DNA of 64,000 nt, from the NCBI GenBank assembly GCA_963749605.1, contig CAVVNN010000002.1, positions 868,001 to 932,000 of the forward strand, written 5' to 3'. The DNA comes from CAVVNN01 sp963749605. GTDB lineage: Bacteria; Actinomycetota; Thermoleophilia; Solirubrobacterales; 70-9. A program made the translations under genes and the position numbers. The notes beneath the pieces were generated by a model, which saw nothing but the letters and a program-made list of their open reading frames with translations, did no database searches and was not told the origin of the DNA. Positions 26,136 through 38,381 of this stretch are shown piece by piece (positions within the stretch are counted from its first letter, which is position 1; the number at the start of each line of letters is the position of its first letter).

Positions 26136-27680
26136 TCACCGCGGGCCGATGCCGTCCACCAGCACCCCATTGGTGCGGAACCCGAGCTCGGCGCCGGGCA
26201 CCGAGCTCAGGCGCAGCGGCGCCAGGCCGGGGCCCGGCAGCGCGTAGCGCCTCACGTAGAGGCGGCCAGCCCGCCCGTAACCCGCCTGGCGAAAGCCCGG
26301 GCCGAGCAGTCGCGCCGGCACCGGCGGCGCCGGGCCGTCGGAGACGAAGTCGACCTCGTGCACGAACCAGGAGAAGCCGTCCGCCGAGGCGACCTGGAAG
26401 GAGCCGGTCGAGAGGTAGTAGCGAAGCGGGGCCTCGCCCAGGGTCCAGGTGACGATCGCCCGTGGCGCATCCGGTTCGCCGAGCTTCGCCGCGACCGCGT
26501 CCCAGTCGGGCCGCTGGAGGGCGGGCGAGAACGAGGCCCAGACGCAGAAGCCGAGCGAGTAGGCGAAGAGCGCGGCGCCGATCGCGGCGCCGCTGCGGCG
26601 TGCCCCACGGACGTTCACGGCGACTCGCCACCGCGACCAGCAGCGGCACCAGCGCCGGCAGCAGGTTGCGGGCGAGCACGTAGTCCTTGCCCGGCGAGGC
26701 AAGCGCCAGCAGGATCGGGATCGCGACCGTGGCGGCGGCGATCGCCAGCGGCGCCCCCGCGGCGCGGCGCTCCCTCCGCTCGCCGCGGGCATAGAGCAGC
26801 GCCAGCGCGGCGGCGGTCAGCGCCAGCGGCACGACCGCCAGGAGCGGGTGCACCGGGCGGGCGATGATGTCGCCGGTCTCCCCGATCGCGAAGGTGACCG
26901 CCGCCTCCCAGAGCCGGTGGACGAGAACCTGGTTGCCGATCCACTCGGCGTGGCCGATCGACATCTGGTGGATCGCCAGCGGCGCCAGCAGCAGGCCGGC
27001 GAGGACAACGATCCAGAGGCCGCGCAGCGACACCAGGCCTCGGCGGCGCAGCAGCCAGGCCGCCTCGGCGGCGATCGGGAAGAGGGCGAAGTAGTGGGTC
27101 GCCAGCGCCAGCGCCGACGCGATCCCCCAGCCGGCGAAGTCACGGCGGCGGCCCTGGCCCAGCGCGCGGACGAAGTAGAGGAACGAAACCGCCGTCGAGC
27201 AGCGAGAAGAGCGCGTAGGCGCGGGCCTCCTGCGAGTACCAGAGCAGCATCGGGTTGACCGCGACCAGCGCGGCGGCGGCGAGGCCGGCGCGACGGCTGC
27301 GCAGCTCGGCGCCGAGCGAGGTAGGCGACCGGGACCGTCGCCACGCCCGCCAGGGCAGAGATCGAGCGCAGGCCGAATTCCCCTGTCCCGGTCAGCTGCG
27401 TCCACACCCAGGCGACGGCGTAGTAGAGCGGCGGCGCCGACTCGCTGAAGCCGACCGCGTCCATCGCGTGCCAGAAGCCGTCGCGCAGGATGCGGCTTGC
27501 GGTGACGATCTCGTCGTGGTGGTAGGCCTGCAGGCCGAGGGTTCCGAAGCGCAGGGCGGCGGCGAGGGCGGTCAGCCCGACGACCACCCAGAACACCGCC
27601 GAGCGCGCCCGCACCGTCTGCCGCGCCCGCTCGGCGAGCGACGACGGACCGCTCCTGCCCAGAGCCTCGGCGACCTCCAT
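26136..27680 (-). CDS. ArnT/PMT-like membrane glycosyltransferase (three frameshifts)
   Basis: A GT-C-fold glycosyltransferase of about 513 aa. The N-terminal helix leads to the first extracytoplasmic loop, with LGLQAYHHDEIVTASRILRD near residue 53. Its acidic DE pair marks PMT/ArnT-type enzymes that use polyprenyl-phosphate sugars. Later segments include VNPMLLWYSQEARAYALFSL and many membrane helices, ending in a periplasmic-type C-terminal domain. Three single-base insertions (near 27318, 27200 and 26627) split it; removing all three keeps the length divisible by three. It starts at ATG 27680, 3 nt after the lon stop. The sugar and acceptor are unknown. Confidence 0.82.
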
Positions 27681-27683
27681 CGG

Positions 27684-30067
<2,384 letters not shown>

Positions 30068-30071
<4 letters not shown>

Positions 30072-30511
30072 TCTCGTCCTATCGGGACCCGGCGGGTGGT
30101 GTCGGCGGGATCGCGCAGGGGCAGCTCTATCTGCAGGATGCCGTCCTCGTAGGTGGCCCTGGCGCCGTCGGCATCGACGTCTATCTGGAACTCGACCACC
30201 CGGCGAAAGGGCCCGGAGGGGATCTCCACCTGCTGGTAGACGCGGCCCTCGGTCTCCTGCACAGGCCGGCCCCCGACGATCGCCAGGTGCCGGCCGCTGA
30301 CCTCGATGCTGACGTCCGCCAGGTCGACCCCGGCGAGGTCGACCTTGACCACCGCCCGCTGCGGCTCCCCGCAGTAGTACACGTCGACGTTGGGCGAGAA
30401 GCCGGTGCTGCGACGGCTGACGTAGGTGGCACGTCCCCAGCCACCGCCCATCATCTGGTCCATTTCCCGTCGCATCCGGGCGAAGTTGGCGAACAGGTCA
30501 CGCTCGGACAT
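30068..30511 (-). CDS. Hsp20/alpha-crystallin small heat shock protein
   Basis: An ATP-independent holdase of about 147 aa. The alpha-crystallin domain (about residues 42-140) shows FSPNVDVYYCGEPQRAVVKV, DVSIEVSGRHLAIVGGRP and ATYEDGILQIELPL, the last carrying the conserved A-x-x-x-x-G-I-L motif. ATG 30511 is chosen over the upstream TTG at 30517. It overlaps lon by 1-4 nt, coupling chaperone and protease synthesis. I saw no obvious HAIR or CIRCE element upstream. Confidence 0.93.
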
Positions 30512-30561
30512 TCGCAAAACATAGCCACCGGCGCGTGGCTCCTGTCGCGGGGGAGGGACGG

Positions 30562-30744
30562 CTACGCAGAACGGGATGCCCAGCGAGGGGCTCGCATGAG
30601 CAATACGGGCTGGCGCGGAGGGACGAGGCCCTCGGGGCGATCGGGTCGGAAGGTTGCGCAGGGCTCGTTCAGCTCGAGGGCGCAGAGGAGGTTCTTATGG
30701 AAGTAGCAGTCCTCGCAGGCGGGGGCTTTGGGCTTACGCGGCAT
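30562..30744 (-). CDS. small Cys-rich protein, probable metal-binding
   Basis: A 60-aa protein starting MPRKPKAPACEDCYFHKNLL, followed by CALELNEPCATFRPDRPEGL. Four cysteines and a histidine in the pattern C-x2-C-x2-H-x4-C-x7-C suggest a zinc or Fe-S site. An earlier start at 30762 would add only a poor leader. It is separate from hsp20 (50-bp gap) and divergent from the hydroxylase gene. The reading frame and Cys spacing support a real gene; the function is unknown. Confidence 0.6.
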   Translation of the reverse strand: MPRKPKAPACEDCYFHKNLLCALELNEPCATFRPDRPEGLVPPRQPVLLMRAPRWASRSA

Positions 30745-30881
30745 GGCGGGGCATGTTGGCACCGGTGCACGGGGCTCGCGAGGCGCAATTCCGCAAATCG
30801 CAACCTCTTTGACACAGTCCCGTCACATCTTTCCCCGCGTCTTGCGAAGGCCGCGATCGCCGCCGCTACCATTTGGCCTCG

Positions 30882-31508
30882 ATGGAGGCTCACAACCGCA
30901 CCGACAAGCTGGCCGCCTCGCCCCAGCTCTTCGAGAGCGACTTTTTCAACTTCTTCTCCCGCGTGCACCCGGCGATCCCGGCGGTCGTCTTCGTGCCGGT
31001 GGTCGTCGCGATGGAGTGGCTGGGCGCCGACCGCGGCTATGCAGCCTGGCAGCTGGCGCTGCTGACCCTGGCGGGGGTCGGCATCTGGACCCTGACCGAG
31101 TACTGGCTGCACCGGCTCGTCTTCCACTGGGAGCCCGACAACGCATTCGGGCGCCGGATGCACTTCATCATCCACGGCATCCACCACGACCACCCCAACG
31201 ACAAGCTGCGGCTGGTGATGCCCCCTGCGGTGGCGATCCCGCTGGCGGCACTCTTCTTCTTCGTCTTCACCCTGCTCTTCGGCACCTCGGCCGCCTATCC
31301 GCTGTTCGGCGGCTTCATCGGCGGCTACCTCGTCTATGACTACACGCACTATTACGTGCACCACTTCGTGCCCAGGTCCGACCTCGGCAAGCGCCTGCGC
31401 GAACAGCACATGCGCCACCACTTCCAGGACCATCGCTACGGCTTCGGCGTCTCCTCGCCTCTCTGGGATGCCGTCTTCGGGACGCTGCCGCGCAAGCGCC
31501 ACCGCTAG
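30882..31508 (+). CDS. fatty acid hydroxylase / sterol desaturase superfamily protein
   Basis: A 208-aa membrane diiron oxygenase. The histidine clusters of this superfamily are all present in order: HRLVFH, HFIIHGIHHDHP, HYYVHH and HMRHH. They are separated by membrane helices, matching FA2H-type fatty-acid 2-hydroxylases. It starts at ATG 30882 (the upstream TTG at 30873 is less likely). An acyl desaturase gene begins 9 nt after its stop, so the two lipid-modifying enzymes are co-transcribed. The substrate is probably an acyl chain, inferred from family and neighbour. Confidence 0.88.
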   Translation: MEAHNRTDKLAASPQLFESDFFNFFSRVHPAIPAVVFVPVVVAMEWLGADRGYAAWQLALLTLAGVGIWTLTEYWLHRLVFHWEPDNAFGRRMHFIIHGIHHDHPNDKLRLVMPPAVAIPLAALFFFVFTLLFGTSAAYPLFGGFIGGYLVYDYTHYYVHHFVPRSDLGKRLREQHMRHHFQDHRYGFGVSSPLWDAVFGTLPRKRHR

Positions 31509-31517
31509 CCTGCGCGT

Positions 31518-32408
31518 ATGAGCGAAATGAGCAGGGTCGAGAAGGTCGCCAACCTGGGCGCTGTCGTCGTCCCCTTCGCCGCCACGATCGCCGCGATCGT
31601 GCTGCTCTGGAACAGCCTCGTCAGCCCCGCAGACCTTGCGATCGCGATGGTGATGTACCTGCTGACGGCGATCGGCATCACCGTGGGGTTCCACCGGCTC
31701 CTCACCCATCGCTCCTTCCAGACGTCGAAGCCGGTCGAGTACGTCTTCGCCGCGCTCGGCTCGATGGCCGTCCAGGGTCCGGTCATCTCCTGGGTCGCGG
31801 ACCATCGCAAGCATCACGCCCACACCGACGAAGAGGGTGACCCGCACAGCCCACATGTGGGCCACGAGGGTGGAATGCGCGGGGTGCTGGCCGGGCTGTG
31901 GCACGCACACTCTGGATGGTTGATGTCCACACAGGGACGTGCCGACTGGAAGCGCTATGCGCCCGACCTGTACGAGGATCGGGGGATGCGGACGATCAGC
32001 CGCCGCTTCGTCTCGCTGGTCTTCCTCAGCCTGGCGATCCCAGCGCTGGCGGGCTACCTGGTCAGCGGCACGCTCGCCGGCGCCGCAACCGGGCTGCTCT
32101 GGGGAGGGCTGGTTCGCATCTTCTTCGTCCACCATGTCACCTGGAGCGTCAACTCGGTCTGCCACTTCCTCGGCAGCCGACGTTTCGAGACCGACGATCG
32201 CTCGACCAACGTCTTCTGGCTGGCGCTTCCCTCACTCGGCGAGTCCTGGCACCACAATCACCACGCCTTTCCCCGCTCCGCCGTCCACGGCCTCAAGCGC
32301 TGGGAGCTGGACCCCTCCGCCCTGGTCATCTCCACCATGGAGAAGCTCGGCCTCGCCCGGAACGTCGTGCGCATCTCTCCCGAGCGCCAGGCCGAGCGAA
32401 CCGGTTGA
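31518..32408 (+). CDS. acyl-CoA/acyl-lipid delta-9-type desaturase
   Basis: A 296-aa integral-membrane desaturase that introduces a double bond into acyl chains using O2 and reduced electron carriers. The three histidine boxes are HRLLTH near residue 60, HRKHHAHTD near 97 and WHHNHHAFP near 249. The HHAHTD variant and the length match bacterial stearoyl-CoA-desaturase-like enzymes without a fused cytochrome b5. It is encoded 9 nt after the hydroxylase. Confidence 0.92.
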   Translation: MSEMSRVEKVANLGAVVVPFAATIAAIVLLWNSLVSPADLAIAMVMYLLTAIGITVGFHRLLTHRSFQTSKPVEYVFAALGSMAVQGPVISWVADHRKHHAHTDEEGDPHSPHVGHEGGMRGVLAGLWHAHSGWLMSTQGRADWKRYAPDLYEDRGMRTISRRFVSLVFLSLAIPALAGYLVSGTLAGAATGLLWGGLVRIFFVHHVTWSVNSVCHFLGSRRFETDDRSTNVFWLALPSLGESWHHNHHAFPRSAVHGLKRWELDPSALVISTMEKLGLARNVVRISPERQAERTG

Positions 32409-32439
32409 CCGGCGCTTCATCCGCGCCGCGTTCGCCCAG

Positions 32440-32511
32440 ACGGCCAGTTATATTTGTGAGATCCGACTAAATGCACAGTCACAGTCACTGTGACTGTGCC
32501 ACACTGGCCGT
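32440..32511. promoter_or_regulatory. nested inverted repeats upstream of the H1-like gene
   Basis: A perfect odd palindrome spans 32473-32499: arms GCACAGTCACAGT and ACTGTGACTGTGC around one central C. It is enclosed by a second inverted pair, ACGGCCAGT (32440-32448) and ACTGGCCGT (32503-32511). The block occupies most of the gap before the basic winged-helix gene, whose ATG is at 32544. An AT-rich TTATATTT at 32448-32455 could be a -10 region. An operator, possibly autoregulatory, is inferred. Confidence 0.65.
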
Positions 32512-32543
32512 CGGTTACCAGTCTTACTGATGAAAGGATCCTG

Positions 32544-32951
32544 ATGCCCCTCACACCCAATGTTCTCGATGAGGCCGTCGAGCTGGTGAAGAAGCGCCTC
32601 GCCGAGCTCGACGACGAGCGCAAGCGCCTCGAGCGCGCGCTTGCCGATCTCGGCCACAAGGCCACCGGTACCGTCCGCCGCGGCCGGGGCCGGAGCCGTC
32701 CACGCGGCGCCTCCCCCAAACGCGGCGCCTCCCCCAAGAAAGCCGCCACCCCTCGCCGTCGCCGTCGCCGCAAGGGAACCCGTGGCGACCAGGCCGTCAA
32801 ACTCGTCGAGCAAAGCCCCGGCATCAGCGCCTCCGAGATCGCCAAATCGATGAAAATCAAACCGAACTACCTCTACCGGGTGCTCGCCGACCTCGAGAAG
32901 GAGAAACGGGTCAGTAAGAAAGGCCGCAAGTACTTCCCGACCAAAAAATAG
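32544..32951 (+). CDS. histone-H1-like basic winged-helix DNA-binding protein
   Basis: A 135-aa nucleoid-associated-type protein in three parts. Residues 1-37 form a heptad-like helix (AVELVKKRLAELDDERKRLE). Residues 38-80 are a highly basic Ser/Pro/Lys/Arg segment with a doubled GASPK unit and RRRRRR, like H1 or HU tails. Residues 81-135 are a winged-helix HTH (VKLVEQSPGISASEIAKSMK and NYLYRVLADLEKE). DNA encoding the GASPK pair is a tandem 18-bp duplication at 32703-32738. The ATG at 32544 has AAAGGAT upstream. A role in chromatin organisation or regulation is inferred from architecture only. Confidence 0.78.
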   Translation: MPLTPNVLDEAVELVKKRLAELDDERKRLERALADLGHKATGTVRRGRGRSRPRGASPKRGASPKKAATPRRRRRRKGTRGDQAVKLVEQSPGISASEIAKSMKIKPNYLYRVLADLEKEKRVSKKGRKYFPTKK

Positions 32952-32979
32952 TCGCCACGCAACTGGTATGACCTGTGTG

Positions 32980-33009
32980 AGAGGCCGGCCCATTGGGCCG
33001 GCCTCTTTC
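32980..33009 (+). terminator. rho-independent terminator
   Basis: A 12-bp perfect stem AGAGGCCGGCCC (32980-32991) and GGGCCGGCCTCT (32995-33006), with a 3-nt loop, is followed by TTTC. It lies 28 nt after the H1-like gene and before the convergent mdh end, so it may serve both strands. Confidence 0.88.
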
Positions 33010-33023
33010 GTCCTTGGTTCGGG

Positions 33024-34010
33024 TTAGATCAGGCCGAGTCCGCTGACCGCGTCGCGCTCCTCGCGCAACTCGGCCGCGCTGGCGTCGATCCGCGCCCGAG
33101 AGAACTCCGGCACCTCGAGGCCCTCGACGATCTTCCACTCCCCACCGGAGCAGGTGCAGGGGTAACCGCTGATGATTCCCTCCTCGACACCGTAGGAGCC
33201 GTCCGCCGGGACCGACATCGAGACCCAATCGCCCTCGGGTGTGCCGAGGACCCAGTCATGGATGTGATCGATTGCCGCGTTGGCGGCCGAGGCGGCGCTG
33301 GAGGCGCCGCGGGCGCTGATCACCTCGGCGCCGCGCTTCGCCACCCGAGGAATGAACTCGTCGGCGATCCAGGCCTCGTCGTCGACGGCATCCCAGGCGC
33401 TCTCGCCGTTCACCCTCGCGTTGACCAGGTCCGGGTACTGGGTGGTCGAGTGGTTGCCCCAGATCGTCATCTTGGTCACCGCCGTCACCGGCTGGCCGAG
33501 CTTGTTGGCGAGCTGGGAGATCGCCCGGTTGTGGTCGAGGCGGGTCATCGCGGTGAAGCGCTCACGCGGCACGTCGGGGGCGTTGGACATCGCGATCAGG
33601 CAGTTGGTGTTGGCCGGGTTGCCGACCACCAGCACCTTGACGTCGTCGGCGGCGCCGGCGTTGATCGCTTCCCCCTGTGGCTTGAAGATGCCGCCGTTGG
33701 CCTCGAGCAGGTCGGATCGCTCCATGCCCGGGCCGCGCGGCCGCGCCCCGACGAGCAGGCCCACACTGCAGCCGCTGAACGCCTGCTTGGGGTCGTCGAA
33801 GATATCGACCCCGCTCAGCAGTGGGAAGGCGCAGTCGTTTAGCTCCATCGCGGTGCCCTCGGCCGCCTTGACGGCGTCCGGGATCTCGAGCAGGCTCAGC
33901 TCGACCGGCGTGTCGGGTCCGAGCATCTGACCGCTTGCGATCCGGAACAGCAGCGCGTAGCCGATCTGCCCGGCGGCGCCAGTGACGGTGACTTTGACGG
34001 GAGTGCTCAC
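33024..34010 (-). CDS. mdh: malate dehydrogenase
   Basis: NAD-dependent malate/oxaloacetate interconversion in the TCA cycle; cytoplasmic. The 328-aa protein has the Rossmann loop VTGAAGQIGYALLFRIASG, the mobile-loop arginines in VGARPRGPGMERSDLL near residue 90, the GNPANTNC motif, and the catalytic TRLDHNRA/IWGNHSTTQYPD segment near 160-195. It is the long MDH type seen in Actinobacteria and the plant/animal cytosol, not the LDH-like type. It starts at GTG 34010, 34 nt downstream of icd on the same strand. Confidence 0.96.
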   Translation of the reverse strand: MSTPVKVTVTGAAGQIGYALLFRIASGQMLGPDTPVELSLLEIPDAVKAAEGTAMELNDCAFPLLSGVDIFDDPKQAFSGCSVGLLVGARPRGPGMERSDLLEANGGIFKPQGEAINAGAADDVKVLVVGNPANTNCLIAMSNAPDVPRERFTAMTRLDHNRAISQLANKLGQPVTAVTKMTIWGNHSTTQYPDLVNARVNGESAWDAVDDEAWIADEFIPRVAKRGAEVISARGASSAASAANAAIDHIHDWVLGTPEGDWVSMSVPADGSYGVEEGIISGYPCTCSGGEWKIVEGLEVPEFSRARIDASAAELREERDAVSGLGLI

Positions 34011-34044
34011 GGAATCGTCTCCTGAAGTCGTGGTTTTCGGGGAC

Positions 34045-35271
34045 CTAAGCCATTGCCTGCCTGAGGTTCTCGTCGACCGAGGCCAGGAACTCCTGCGTGG
34101 TTTGGAACTCCTGCTCGGGGCCGACGAGAAGCGCCAGGTCTTTGGTCATCTTGCCGCTTTCGACGGTCTCGATGCAGACCCGCTCCAGCGTCTCGGCGAA
34201 CCGTGACACCTCCGGGGTGCCGTCGATGCGGCCACGGGCCTCCAGCCCGCGTGTCCAGGCGAAGATCGAGGCGATCGGGTTGGTCGAGGTCGGTTTCCCC
34301 TGCTGGTGCTGGCGGTAGTGCCGGGTGACGGTGCCGTGCGCCGCCTCGGCCTCGACGGTCTTGCCGTCGGGGCTCATCAGCACGCTCGTCATCAGGCCGA
34401 GTGAGCCGAAGCCCTGGGCGACGGTGTCGGACTGCACGTCTCCGTCGTAGTTTTTGCAGGCCCACAGGTAACCGCCTTCCCACTTCATCGAGGCGGCGAC
34501 CATGTCGTCGATCAGCCGGTGCTCGTAGGTGAGGCCCGCAGCCTCGAACTCCCCCTTGAACTCGGTCTCATACACCTCGGCGAAGATGTCTTTGAAGCGG
34601 CCGTCGTAGCGCTTCAGGATGGTGTTCTTGGTCGAGAGGTAGACCGGGTAACCGCGCTCCAGCCCGTACCGCATCGAGGCGCGGGCGAAATCGCGAATCG
34701 AGTCGTCGACGTTGTACATCGCCATCGCCACGCCGCCGCCGGAGAAGTCATAGACGTCGAGCTCGATCGGCTCGGAGCCGTCCTTGGGCGTGTAGGTGAG
34801 ACTCACCTTTCCCTCGCCGGGAACCACCATGTCGGTGGCGCGGTACTGATCGCCGAAGGCATGACGGCCGATCACGATCGGCTTGGTCCAACCCGGCACC
34901 AGCCGCGGAATGTTCGAGATCACGATCGGCTCGCGGAAGATGACACCGTCGAGGATGTTGCGGATCGTCCCGTTCGGCGAGGGGTACATCTTCTTCAGGC
35001 CGAACTCCTCCACCCGGGCCTCGTCGGGGGTGATCGTCGCGCACTTGACGCCGACGCCGTGCTCCTTGATCGCCTCCGCCGCGTCGACGGTGATCTGGTC
35101 TTCGGTCTCGTCGCGGCTCTCGATCCCGAGGTCGAAGTAGACCAGGTCGACATCGAGGTAGGGCAGGATCAGCTGCTCTTTGATGAAGGCCCAGATGATT
35201 CGGGTCATCTCGTCGCCGTCGAGCTCGACGATCGGGTTCTCGACCTGGATCTTGGATGTGTCCCCTGCCAC
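34045..35271 (-). CDS. icd: NADP-dependent isocitrate dehydrogenase (homodimeric eukaryote-like type)
   Basis: Oxidatively decarboxylates isocitrate to 2-oxoglutarate. The 408-aa enzyme opens with VENPIVELDGDEMTRIIWAF, has the substrate-binding SPNGTIRNILDG near residue 95, the Asp metal ligands in YDGDVQSDTVAQGFGSLGLM, and EAAHGTVTRHYRQHQQGKPT near 305. These features match the type II NADP-IDH of eukaryotes and many Actinobacteria rather than E. coli Icd. It starts at GTG 35271. mdh follows, so two TCA enzymes share a transcript. Confidence 0.96.
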   Translation of the reverse strand: MAGDTSKIQVENPIVELDGDEMTRIIWAFIKEQLILPYLDVDLVYFDLGIESRDETEDQITVDAAEAIKEHGVGVKCATITPDEARVEEFGLKKMYPSPNGTIRNILDGVIFREPIVISNIPRLVPGWTKPIVIGRHAFGDQYRATDMVVPGEGKVSLTYTPKDGSEPIELDVYDFSGGGVAMAMYNVDDSIRDFARASMRYGLERGYPVYLSTKNTILKRYDGRFKDIFAEVYETEFKGEFEAAGLTYEHRLIDDMVAASMKWEGGYLWACKNYDGDVQSDTVAQGFGSLGLMTSVLMSPDGKTVEAEAAHGTVTRHYRQHQQGKPTSTNPIASIFAWTRGLEARGRIDGTPEVSRFAETLERVCIETVESGKMTKDLALLVGPEQEFQTTQEFLASVDENLRQAMA

Positions 35272-35367
35272 GGCGGCGGCGATCCTATCGACGGCGGGCT
35301 TCGATCGTCGGGCCGGCTATGAGGGAGCCCTAAGACGGCGCGGTTCGAATGGTGAAAGAATCAAGCG

Positions 35368-37030
<1,663 letters not shown>

Positions 37031-37032
<2 letters not shown>

Positions 37033-37127
37033 CGGCACGCGGCCTGCGCATCTCTGCGTCCTCGGTCGCTCGCGTGCAGAGCACGCCACGCTCCCTGCGT
37101 CCTTGAGCTGCTTGACCGCGTGCCGTC
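37031..37127 (-). repeat. 51-bp dispersed repeat, copy 2, framed by a 12-bp inverted repeat
   Basis: The 51-bp core at 37054-37104, read on the minus strand, matches copy 1 (25572-25622) except at 3 positions. It keeps the hairpin GCGTGC-TCT-GCACGC with the change in the loop. Here it is bracketed by a perfect 12-bp inverted repeat GACGGCACGCGG (37031-37042) and CCGCGTGCCGTC (37116-37127). It fills the gap between the convergent AidB-like and S2P genes and might also serve as a terminator. Confidence 0.75.
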
Positions 37128-38289
37128 AGCCAGAAGCTTTGCGGAGCGCGCGGCCGACCTGCTCGGCGGTGATGACGCCGGAGAGGCGGCCTTCGGCATC
37201 CACGGCCATCAGGGCGCCGAAGCGGCGCAGGTTCTGGTTGCTGAGCAGGGAATCCAACGGGGCATCCTCGTGGATCTGGAAGCTGCCGCCGTCGTGCTCG
37301 AGGACGTCGGCAACCAGCGACGTGGAGCGCGAAACCTCCGGGATCCCATCGGCGCGGTCGCGCACCACCAGGCCGAGGAACTTGTGGGCGGCGTCGACGA
37401 CTGGAAACCAGGGCCAGCGGTAGCGGAGGAAATACTGGTCCAGCGCCTGCTCGATGCTGAGCTCGCCTGGAATCGCGACCGGCTCCCTGTCCATTACGTC
37501 GGCGACCCGCATGCCATGGATGCGGCTGGAGATGGCGGTCTGCATCGTGGCGCCCCGGGCTGAGCCGTTGATCACCATTCCGATCAGGGCCAGCCAGAGT
37601 CCGCCGAAGACGTACCCCGTGAAGATCAGCAGCAGGCCGCCGCCGATGAAGATGTAGGCGAACACGCGCCCGAGCGAGGCCGCGAAGCGGGTGGCGGCGG
37701 TGCGATCGCCAGTCCTCCACCAGGCGAGTGCGCGAACAACTCGGCCACCGTCCATGGGGAAGGCGGGGAGCAGGTTGAAGACGAGAACGAGGAAGTTGAT
37801 CGAGGCGAGCCAGGCGACCATCGCCAGCACGCCCGAGGTGCCGGCGTTGGACTCGACCAGCATCGCCTTGCGGAACTCCCCCGGCCCGGCGGCAGCGAGG
37901 CCGATCGCAGTGAGGACCCCGACGATGGCAAGCGTCACCAGCGGCCCGGCGATCGCCACCTTGAACTCGGTGCTCGGGCTGTCGGACTCGCGGTCCATCC
38001 GCGCGACGCCGCCGAAGATCCAGAGCTGGATGCTGGAGATGCCGATCCCGTTGCGCAGAGCCACCATCGCGTGACCGAGCTCGTGCAGGACGATCGAGCC
38101 GAAGAAGCCGACGGCGCTGATGACCGCGAGCGCGAACGGGCCCGAGGCGGAGCTGGATTCCCCGAGCACGTCGCCGTAGAAGCGCGAGAGCCAGAAGATC
38201 ACCAGGAAGAGGACGAGGAACCAGGACCAGTCGACCGCGATTCTGATCCCGCGGACGTGGAAGAGGGTGATCGATCCGCCGCCGAGCAT
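37126..38289 (-). CDS. site-2-protease-type (M50) membrane metalloprotease with CBS pair
   Basis: A 387-aa polytopic protease that would cleave substrates within the membrane, for example anti-sigma factors. The zinc motif HELGH is at residues 69-73 and the third ligand lies in NLLPAFPMDGGRV (Asp180). From about residue 255 there is a tandem CBS region (VADVMDREPVAIPGELSIEQ to LSGVITAEQVGRALR) that could sense adenylates. The ATG at 38289 places the first membrane segment correctly; a start 16 codons upstream would run into the sdhA promoter region. Its target is unknown. Confidence 0.92.
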   Translation of the reverse strand: MLGGGSITLFHVRGIRIAVDWSWFLVLFLVIFWLSRFYGDVLGESSSASGPFALAVISAVGFFGSIVLHELGHAMVALRNGIGISSIQLWIFGGVARMDRESDSPSTEFKVAIAGPLVTLAIVGVLTAIGLAAAGPGEFRKAMLVESNAGTSGVLAMVAWLASINFLVLVFNLLPAFPMDGGRVVRALAWWRTGDRTAATRFAASLGRVFAYIFIGGGLLLIFTGYVFGGLWLALIGMVINGSARGATMQTAISSRIHGMRVADVMDREPVAIPGELSIEQALDQYFLRYRWPWFPVVDAAHKFLGLVVRDRADGIPEVSRSTSLVADVLEHDGGSFQIHEDAPLDSLLSNQNLRRFGALMAVDAEGRLSGVITAEQVGRALRKASG

Positions 38290-38335
38290 CCTCCAATGGT
38301 AAGCGGCGGGCAACGCGGCTCCGCTCGGCGGTCTC

Positions 38336-38366
38336 AAATCCGACTACGCAGTCGGATTTTCTCTCT
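38336..38366 (+). promoter_or_regulatory. terminator-like hairpin in the sdh leader
   Basis: A 10-bp perfect stem AAATCCGACT (38336-38345) and AGTCGGATTT (38350-38359), with a 4-nt loop, is followed by TCTCTCT. It ends about 20 nt before the sdhA ATG, on the sdh strand. No rightward gene ends just upstream, so it is not an ordinary gene terminator. An attenuator, or an operator in the divergent S2P/sdh promoter region, is inferred. Confidence 0.55.
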
Positions 38367-38381
38367 ATAGCATCCGCGCTC

